64,000 nucleotides of DNA, from assembly GCA_963741985.1 (NCBI GenBank), contig CAVUKD010000001.1, positions 248,001-312,000 on the forward strand, in the 5' to 3' direction. The notes beneath the pieces were generated by a model. It was not told the origin of the DNA and searched no databases. It worked only from the letters and a program-made list of their open reading frames with translations. Within the stretch, counting starts at the first letter, position 1. Each line of letters opens with the position of its first letter. Below, piece by piece: positions 55,085-61,254 of the stretch. The translations under genes and the position numbers were made by a program. The DNA comes from Cryomorpha sp963741985 (GTDB taxonomy: Bacteria; Bacteroidota; Bacteroidia; Flavobacteriales_D; Cryomorphaceae).

Positions 55085-56527
55085 CTAATTCTCAGACTTC
55101 ATCAATCGTAAAATTTCGCGGGGACGGATTGTGCCGGAAATAATGAGTAAAAGGATACCCCCAAACCCCGCTATGGAAACGCTTACAGCCCCTTTGTCCA
55201 TCTGATTATCAATCAGATAATTTAACCCAACAAAGAGAATTCCGAAAAGGATAAATTGAGTCAGAAGGCGGTAATTGAGTTTCAATTTAAAATGTTTAAA
55301 AACAAACAAAAGTTGCATTAATCCGGCAAAAACCTGGGTGACCATCGTTGTAAACGCCGCACCGGATGCCGCATATTTCGGAATGAGTACAAAATTGAAA
55401 ATCAAGTTTAGTACCAACCCCACGAAGGAAATCATATTTAGAGCTTTCAAATTCTCATTGGCGGTCATCAGAGTTCCAAAAATATAGAACATGCAAAACC
55501 CCGAAAAGGCAATCATAAGCTGAATGAAAGAATCAACGGACTCTTGGGTTACATTTGTATATCGCCAGCGCAGAACCCACGCGCCATTGAAAAAGAAAAA
55601 TACAGAAGCGAACAAGCCGATACCAAGTAAGAGCCTCGTAGCAGTATCGAGCATGGGTCGAATATCTTTTGACTCTTTTAACATACGCGAAAAGATAGGT
55701 AAGAGCAAGACTGCGAATAGAAAAGCAAACATTCCGGCAGCTTCGTAGAACCGGTAACCTTGAGCGTAAAAACCCGCATGGAGGCTCCCTTCGGGCAATA
55801 AGTTTTCAATCATGATTCCGTCCACCCGGGTGTACATCGATCCAGTGAGAATAAAGAGGGCGTAAGGAACACTTTTGCGAAAAATCCCACGGCTAAATTT
55901 CCAGTCAAAATTCCATTTTAATCTACCCGTATGCTTACCTAAAAGAAATAGTGAAATGATAAGAGTGAGCGAATAGGCCAATGTTTGTAAATACGCGAAC
56001 CACTCAATTTTAAATACACCACCGGCAATATTTGTAAAAAGCAAGAGACTGCAAAAAATGATTAATAAAGACCGATCCAAAACAGAGACTACACTATCGC
56101 GCTTGAAGAGGTGGAGTGCAGCCAAATTGGAACGGGCAAAGAGTATAAACGAAACCAAAACCTGATTGAACACCAGTACAGAGAGCATCCAAAAAGAAAT
56201 ATTACGGTATCCCAAAATAAATCCAAAAGCGAGTGTAATTCCAGCGTAGAGGAATGCCAGCAATGCTTTCACGCTGAACAATCGTGCGAAATGCGAACCA
56301 ATAAGGTGCTCATTTTGAGCAATATTCCTATTATTGTAATTGTTAATTCCTAAATCGATAAGAATATTAAAAATGAAGCTAAGATTGAGTAAGGCAAAAT
56401 ACGTTCCGTAGGACTCCTGCCCTACTCTATTTTGAACAGCCGCGTCGATCCCCAAAATGTAAAACGGCTTTACGAGAAGATTGAGAAGCAAAATTAAGCC
56501 TAGCGATGAAAGAAACTTTTTTTGCAT
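55085..56527 (-). CDS. Oligosaccharide flippase (Wzx/PST family)
   Basis: 480 residues with 12-14 hydrophobic helices. It opens with SSLGLILLLNLLVKPFYILGIDAAVQNRVG, then SYGTYFALLNLSFIFNILIDLGINNYNNR, the usual first helices of the MOP-superfamily polysaccharide exporters, and the later part has YGTYFALL-like and AASGAAFTTMVTQV signatures. It should flip lipid-linked oligosaccharide from the inner to the outer leaflet for the O-antigen ligase/polymerase. It lies between the glycosyltransferase (69-nt gap) and the Wzz-like gene (57-nt gap) on the same strand, consistent with one polysaccharide operon. Confidence 0.93.
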   Translation of the reverse strand: MQKKFLSSLGLILLLNLLVKPFYILGIDAAVQNRVGQESYGTYFALLNLSFIFNILIDLGINNYNNRNIAQNEHLIGSHFARLFSVKALLAFLYAGITLAFGFILGYRNISFWMLSVLVFNQVLVSFILFARSNLAALHLFKRDSVVSVLDRSLLIIFCSLLLFTNIAGGVFKIEWFAYLQTLAYSLTLIISLFLLGKHTGRLKWNFDWKFSRGIFRKSVPYALFILTGSMYTRVDGIMIENLLPEGSLHAGFYAQGYRFYEAAGMFAFLFAVLLLPIFSRMLKESKDIRPMLDTATRLLLGIGLFASVFFFFNGAWVLRWRYTNVTQESVDSFIQLMIAFSGFCMFYIFGTLMTANENLKALNMISFVGLVLNLIFNFVLIPKYAASGAAFTTMVTQVFAGLMQLLFVFKHFKLKLNYRLLTQFILFGILFVGLNYLIDNQMDKGAVSVSIAGFGGILLLIISGTIRPREILRLMKSEN

Positions 56528-56596
56528 AAAAAGGCTATTCTGAATCCAACGTTACGGAATAATCGGCAAAGCCCAATATTATCTCGGCAGTTTGAT

Positions 56597-57733
56597 TCAT
56601 TTAGAGGTAGTTTCCATCGCTTTTTCCAAGCAATCCCACAAGGCTTCGGCCGTATTATACCAATTGAATTTTTGTTTTTGAAGTTTGCCTTCTTTTATCA
56701 ATGCAGCGCGAGCATCTTCATCAAAGGACACCCTCTCCATTGCATTTGCAATACCATCCACATCATCGGGAGGGACAGTAATTCCACCTTTTCCGCAAAT
56801 TTCCGGCATTGAACTTCGGGTAGAAGTCACAACCGGAATTTCGGCGTAGAACGCTTCCAAAATGGGAATTCCAAAACCCTCAAAATAACTCACATACATC
56901 AATGCATGAGCAGCACCGTAAAGTGAGATCAATACCTCCACCGATTGCCTCCCAAGAAAGATAATATCTTCGCTGTATCTTGATTTCTCAGTCAATTCTT
57001 CCAATGCCTCGCTCCAGGAATAGCGGGCACCAACTACCACAAATTTTATATTTGAAGGATGTTCTTTTTTGAATTTTTCAAAGGCCCGGAGTTGATTTTC
57101 CAGATTTTTCCTTGGGTGGATCAGACCAACCCAGAGAAAATAAGGCTTCCCCGATGTGTATTGATTTCGAACAGTTTCAACTTCTGATTTATCAAAAGGA
57201 TGAAACCGATCGTTTGCACCATTATAGACCACATCGATATTGTCTTTTTGAATTCCATAGCGCTGATGGATATCTTCCTTCGTAAATTCTGAAACGGTTG
57301 CAATTCGTTTTGCTTTTCGTGCAAAACGGGGAAAAAAACGGTGATAATATTTGGCAACATAACGGGGCAAAAATGCAGGATGCGCTTCAAAATTCAAATC
57401 GTGAATTACAGCCACCGAAGGTAGATTTGTCCGCAAGGAAAGCCAACCGTCCGGAGAAAGAAAAATATCGGCTTTATATTTTTTCAAGGCACGCGTTACG
57501 CCAATTTCAAAAAACAAATACCATAATATTGGATGTCTGGCCTGCGGGTGTGCAACAACAGCACGTACATTTTTGTCAAAAATGAAAGAAGGATCGGGCT
57601 TACGATCGAAAATAAAAATAAATTCGTGCTCGGGGTGATTTGCGACTATTCGCTTCAGCGATTCGTATGTAAACCAACCGATTCCCTCAAGTTTGTCTTT
57701 GAGCAAAAGCCGGGTATTGACTGCGATACGCAT
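56597..57733 (-). CDS. Glycosyltransferase family 4 (GT-B fold)
   Basis: 378 residues. The N-terminal Rossmann domain (about 1-175) is acceptor-facing (AVNTRLLLKDKLEGIGWFTYESL). The C-terminal donor-binding domain has FLWVGLIHPRKNLENQLRAF, FLGRQSVEVLISLYGAAHALMY and SYFEGFGIPILEAFYAEIPVV, where the E-x7-E-like motif (EGFGIPILE) binds the nucleotide sugar. It is retaining, cytosolic or peripheral. The donor and acceptor sugars are unknown. It is joined by a one-base stop-start overlap (TAATG) to the methyltransferase gene upstream, so both probably act on the same glycan before flipping. Confidence 0.93.
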   Translation of the reverse strand: MRIAVNTRLLLKDKLEGIGWFTYESLKRIVANHPEHEFIFIFDRKPDPSFIFDKNVRAVVAHPQARHPILWYLFFEIGVTRALKKYKADIFLSPDGWLSLRTNLPSVAVIHDLNFEAHPAFLPRYVAKYYHRFFPRFARKAKRIATVSEFTKEDIHQRYGIQKDNIDVVYNGANDRFHPFDKSEVETVRNQYTSGKPYFLWVGLIHPRKNLENQLRAFEKFKKEHPSNIKFVVVGARYSWSEALEELTEKSRYSEDIIFLGRQSVEVLISLYGAAHALMYVSYFEGFGIPILEAFYAEIPVVTSTRSSMPEICGKGGITVPPDDVDGIANAMERVSFDEDARAALIKEGKLQKQKFNWYNTAEALWDCLEKAMETTSK

Positions 57734-58545
57734 TACTTTTTGTCAATAGTAAAATTCATTCCAAAAAACAGAAATTCCCTTTTCAATCGGCTCGTTGGCC
57801 ATATTTTCTGCTCTTTGGAAATAATGGATTCCGTATTTCTACCCGTGTACTTTCCTGGAAAATAGTACCGGATATATTCGATACTTTCTTCGTCAAATTT
57901 GAACGGCATTATTGAAAATTCTTTTCGCCATTTTTTCAGACTTCGGGTATTTTCATCGCCTATCAGAATATCTTTTTTTAGTCGTTCGTCGTAAATGGTT
58001 TTCACCCTACGGAAACCTCTTTCACGAAAGTGCTTGATATTGCAGACAATATTATTCCCATTTTCTTCGCTTACAATTATTTTTCCTCCGGGTTTGAGCA
58101 CCCGATGAAAAATGCGAACTGCTTCATCAAAAGGCTCTAGATGGTGCAAAGTATCCTGAGCAATTATATAGTCAAAACTTTCATCTTCAGGACTTTCATC
58201 GAACATATTCTTATATTCGAACGATAAATTTGACAAATCCCCAAACTGGCTCCAGAACTTGAGGCGCTCCTGCATTTGATCATAATAATATTCAAGCGTG
58301 GTTCCCAGCACTTTATAGCCATTTAACGCAAGTAAAATACTGGTGGTACCAAAACCACAGCCTACATCCCAAATTCGCGCTCCGGGGCTATTCACCTGAT
58401 CCACAACAAAATTATAGCGTTGCTCTAAATAAGCACGTCGAAAATGATACAGCCCTTCGGAGTTGACTACACGGTGATAATCCGTCAACTCCTTATTAGA
58501 CCGGAGTTCATCTTCGAAATGCGAAAAAAATTCTTTAACAGTCAT
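57733..58545 (-). CDS. Class I SAM-dependent methyltransferase
   Basis: 270 residues. Motif I IWDVGCGFGTTSILLA (about 55-70) binds S-adenosylmethionine. Then LGTTLEYYYDQM, and the post-I acidic and motif II regions YIIAQDTLHHLEPF and LKPGGKIIVSEEN, place it among small-molecule Methyltransf_11-type enzymes. The C-terminal 80 residues carry a basic, aromatic-rich extension (KKWRKEFSIMPFKFDEE; YYFPGKYTGRNT) that may bind a glycan or lipid substrate. As first gene of the polysaccharide cluster and coupled to the glycosyltransferase, it may O-methylate a sugar, but this is inferred from context. A promoter box lies upstream. Confidence 0.9.
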   Translation of the reverse strand: MTVKEFFSHFEDELRSNKELTDYHRVVNSEGLYHFRRAYLEQRYNFVVDQVNSPGARIWDVGCGFGTTSILLALNGYKVLGTTLEYYYDQMQERLKFWSQFGDLSNLSFEYKNMFDESPEDESFDYIIAQDTLHHLEPFDEAVRIFHRVLKPGGKIIVSEENGNNIVCNIKHFRERGFRRVKTIYDERLKKDILIGDENTRSLKKWRKEFSIMPFKFDEESIEYIRYYFPGKYTGRNTESIISKEQKIWPTSRLKREFLFFGMNFTIDKK

Positions 58546-58566
58546 CTCCCTGAAATTTTCAGGCTG

Positions 58567-58574
58567 CGAAAGTA
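58567..58574 (-). promoter_or_regulatory. Possible -7 promoter box of the polysaccharide cluster (TACTTTCG)
   Basis: TACTTTCG on the minus strand, 21 nt before the ATG at 58545. Confidence 0.4.
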
Positions 58575-58690
58575 CAATAAATCTCAGGAATTGGATTTCC
58601 TTTTAAAACGACCGACAAAATTGGAAATAAAGGAAGATCAGAGTCAAGAAAAATTCATAAACCCGGCAAAAAAACCGAAATTCGCAACCG

Positions 58691-58879
58691 ATGAGTAACG
58701 ATTTTAGTGGATTTAATAAGCGAAATGAGCTGGAGCCTGACGACTACTATACCAGTTCGCAGGGTTATATTATATTCACTGCCAAATATTTATTAAAACG
58801 CGGATATTGTTGCCAGAACGGCTGCAAACATTGCCCTTACGGCTTTAATAAGTCCAAAGGTCGATTCGATAAAAAATAA
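58691..58879 (+). CDS. DUF5522 family cysteine-cluster protein
   Basis: 62 residues. The C-terminal half carries a compact cysteine set, CCQNGCKHCPYGF (Cys at about 43, 44, 48 and 51), preceded by YYTSSQGYIIFTAKYLLKRGY. This is the DUF5522 pattern, a tiny family of unknown function whose clustered cysteines suggest metal or iron-sulphur binding. No signal peptide, so cytosolic. It lies 5 nt before urocanate hydratase on the same strand, so the two are probably co-expressed; whether it works with that enzyme is an inference from position. Confidence 0.85.
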   Translation: MSNDFSGFNKRNELEPDDYYTSSQGYIIFTAKYLLKRGYCCQNGCKHCPYGFNKSKGRFDKK

Positions 58880-58884
58880 GAAAT

Positions 58885-60915
58885 ATGGAAGCGCTATCTC
58901 CAACAGATAAACTCGAAGCATTTCAGAAAAGCATTTTACAGGGAATTCCAGACTTCCTCCCCGCGGCCGTTGATCGGGATTCAAATATAAGCCATGCTCC
59001 TAAGCGAAAAGACATCTTAGATGATGACGAGAAAAAACGCGCCGTTGAGAATGCCCTGCGCTATTTCGATCCTTTACTTCATGCTGAATTGGCCAAGGAG
59101 TTTTATACTGAATTAATCCAATACGGCAGAATATACATGTACCGCTACAGGCCAACCTACGAAATGTACGCTCGCCCCATTCGCGACTACCCTGCGCGCA
59201 GCAAACAAGCCGCTGCAATTATGTTGATGATTCAAAACAATTTGGATCCGAGAGTGGCGCAGCATCCGCATGAATTGATCACATATGGGGGGAATGGAGC
59301 CGTTTTTCAAAACTGGGCGCAATACCGGCTTACGATGAAATATCTCAGCGAGATGACGGATACACAAACACTCGCAATGTACAGCGGACATCCGATGGGT
59401 TTATTTCCATCTCATAAGAATGCACCTCGTGTCGTTGTGACCAACGGAATGATGATTCCCAACTATTCCAAACAGGATGATTGGGAAAAATACAATGCTC
59501 TCGGAGTGACGCAATATGGCCAGATGACCGCGGGATCATTTATGTATATCGGCCCGCAGGGAATTGTGCACGGTACGACTATAACAGTACTTAACGCCGG
59601 AAGAAAAATTTCGAAAAACGGCGAAGGGCTGTCGGGCAAAATATTTGTTACCAGTGGATTAGGCGGAATGAGTGGTGCACAACCCAAAGCGGGAAACATT
59701 GCAGGATGTATTACAATAATTGCTGAAGTAAATGAAAAAGCAGCACGAAAACGCCATGAACAAGGATGGGTTGATGAAATAATTGAAGACCTAGACGACC
59801 TCGTGGTACGCACGAAAAAAGCAAAAGACAGTAAAGAAGTTGTCTCAATCGCATACCTCGGAAATATCGTGGAGGTTTGGGAAAAATTTGATGAGGCCGG
59901 CCTTTATATTGATCTCGGCAGCGACCAAACATCGCTTCACAATCCATGGGCCGGCGGCTACTATCCTGCCGGTATTCGTTTTGAAGAAGCCAATGAGCTC
60001 ATGGCCATGAAACCAAAGAAATTCCATGAATTGGTTCAAAAATCGCTTATGAGACATGTAGCTGCTATTAACAAGCATGCTAAGCGGGGCACCTATTTCT
60101 TCGATTATGGCAATGCTTTCTTACTCGAGGCTGGCAGAGCAGGTGCCGACATTTTTGCCGAAAACGGCAAGGACTTTAAGTACCCTTCCTATGTGCAGGA
60201 TATTATGGGACCGATGTGTTTTGATTATGGATTTGGACCTTTTCGGTGGGTATGCGCAAGTGGTAAACCTGAAGACCTCAGGAAAACCGATCAAATAGCT
60301 TTGCGTGTTTTGAAAAAACTGCGTGAGAATGCACCTAAGGAAATCCAGAGACAGCTCGATGATAATATTTTATGGATTAGTCAGGCCGAACAGAATAATT
60401 TGGTCGTGGGTTCTCAAGCGCGTATTCTTTACGCCGATGCCGAAGGGCGTGCACTTATTGCAAAAAGCTTTAATGAAGCCATTGCGCTCAAGGAAATAGG
60501 ACCTGTGGTGCTGGGAAGAGATCATCATGATGTGTCCGGTACCGACTCACCCTATCGCGAAACGAGCAATATTTACGACGGATCTCAATTTACCGCTGAT
60601 ATGGCCGTACAAAATTTTGTCGGTGACAGCTTCCGCGGTGCTACCTGGGTGAGCCTCCATAATGGCGGTGGCGTAGGCTGGGGTGAAGTTATAAACGGTG
60701 GTTTCGGAATGCTCCTAGATGGAAGTGCCGACGCGGAAAAACGACTTACAAGCATGTTACATTGGGATGTAAACAATGGAATTGCCCGACGTAGTTGGGC
60801 ACGCAATGACGGAGCTATTTTCGCTGCAAAACGCGCCATGGAGAACGAGTCCAGATTGAAAGTGACAATACCATCTAAAGTGAATGCAGAAATATTGAAG
60901 AATCTGTCAGAATAA
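58885..60915 (+). CDS. hutU: Urocanate hydratase, long Bacteroidota form
   Basis: 676 residues, about 120 more than the 555-560 of classical enzymes, mostly as an N-terminal extension of about 85 residues. The core starts at NNLDPRVAQHPHELITYGGNG. The NAD-binding loop TSGLGGMSGAQPKAGNIAGC and the NAD-contact Cys457 in FRWVCASG are intact, as is the end HNGGGVGWGEVINGGFGML. It hydrates urocanate to imidazolone propionate with tightly bound NAD+ as electrophile, the second step of histidine breakdown. No hutH, hutI or hutG is in view, so the rest of the pathway must be elsewhere. DUF5522 lies 5 nt upstream. Confidence 0.95.
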   Translation: MEALSPTDKLEAFQKSILQGIPDFLPAAVDRDSNISHAPKRKDILDDDEKKRAVENALRYFDPLLHAELAKEFYTELIQYGRIYMYRYRPTYEMYARPIRDYPARSKQAAAIMLMIQNNLDPRVAQHPHELITYGGNGAVFQNWAQYRLTMKYLSEMTDTQTLAMYSGHPMGLFPSHKNAPRVVVTNGMMIPNYSKQDDWEKYNALGVTQYGQMTAGSFMYIGPQGIVHGTTITVLNAGRKISKNGEGLSGKIFVTSGLGGMSGAQPKAGNIAGCITIIAEVNEKAARKRHEQGWVDEIIEDLDDLVVRTKKAKDSKEVVSIAYLGNIVEVWEKFDEAGLYIDLGSDQTSLHNPWAGGYYPAGIRFEEANELMAMKPKKFHELVQKSLMRHVAAINKHAKRGTYFFDYGNAFLLEAGRAGADIFAENGKDFKYPSYVQDIMGPMCFDYGFGPFRWVCASGKPEDLRKTDQIALRVLKKLRENAPKEIQRQLDDNILWISQAEQNNLVVGSQARILYADAEGRALIAKSFNEAIALKEIGPVVLGRDHHDVSGTDSPYRETSNIYDGSQFTADMAVQNFVGDSFRGATWVSLHNGGGVGWGEVINGGFGMLLDGSADAEKRLTSMLHWDVNNGIARRSWARNDGAIFAAKRAMENESRLKVTIPSKVNAEILKNLSE

Positions 60916-61254
60916 TTCTGAACTTTTAATCTATTCCAGGAATCTCATATACTGAAATAAGCAACCTTCGGTCCATCTGTTCGTCGAAGCAATGTAAAGT
61001 TTTTCACCATTTCTTTTGAAAAGGATTCCAAAATATGGACTACCAGTAATGTAGTTTTAATTTCTGAAAAAACTTTATTTGATTAAATGTCAAATATTTG
61101 ATTGTTTTCAATTGCCTTGAGAAATGGCTGTTACGATTTGAATTGAATCAATTTTATTCACGAAAATTTTCATGAATTCGATGTTGGTAAATATCAGTTC
61201 TTGCAAAACTATTTGTACTGACCTCACGTATCTTAGCCGTAATTAATAATCATT
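60916..61254. other. Intergenic region of 339 nt before the IgGFc-domain gene
   Basis: AT-rich with no coding sequence, tRNA or clear terminator. A weak promoter candidate TATCTTAG lies at 61229-61236, 18 nt before the ATG at 61255. A short palindrome-like CAAATATTTG stands near 61090. Confidence 0.55.

Noticed and set aside
58444..58698. 84-codon plus-strand frame ending 8 nt inside the DUF5522 gene
   Set aside because: Its first part is antisense to the methyltransferase and the rest is Lys/Glu-rich low-complexity sequence from the AT-rich divergent promoter region. The overlap with DUF5522 made it tempting, but nothing supports coding.
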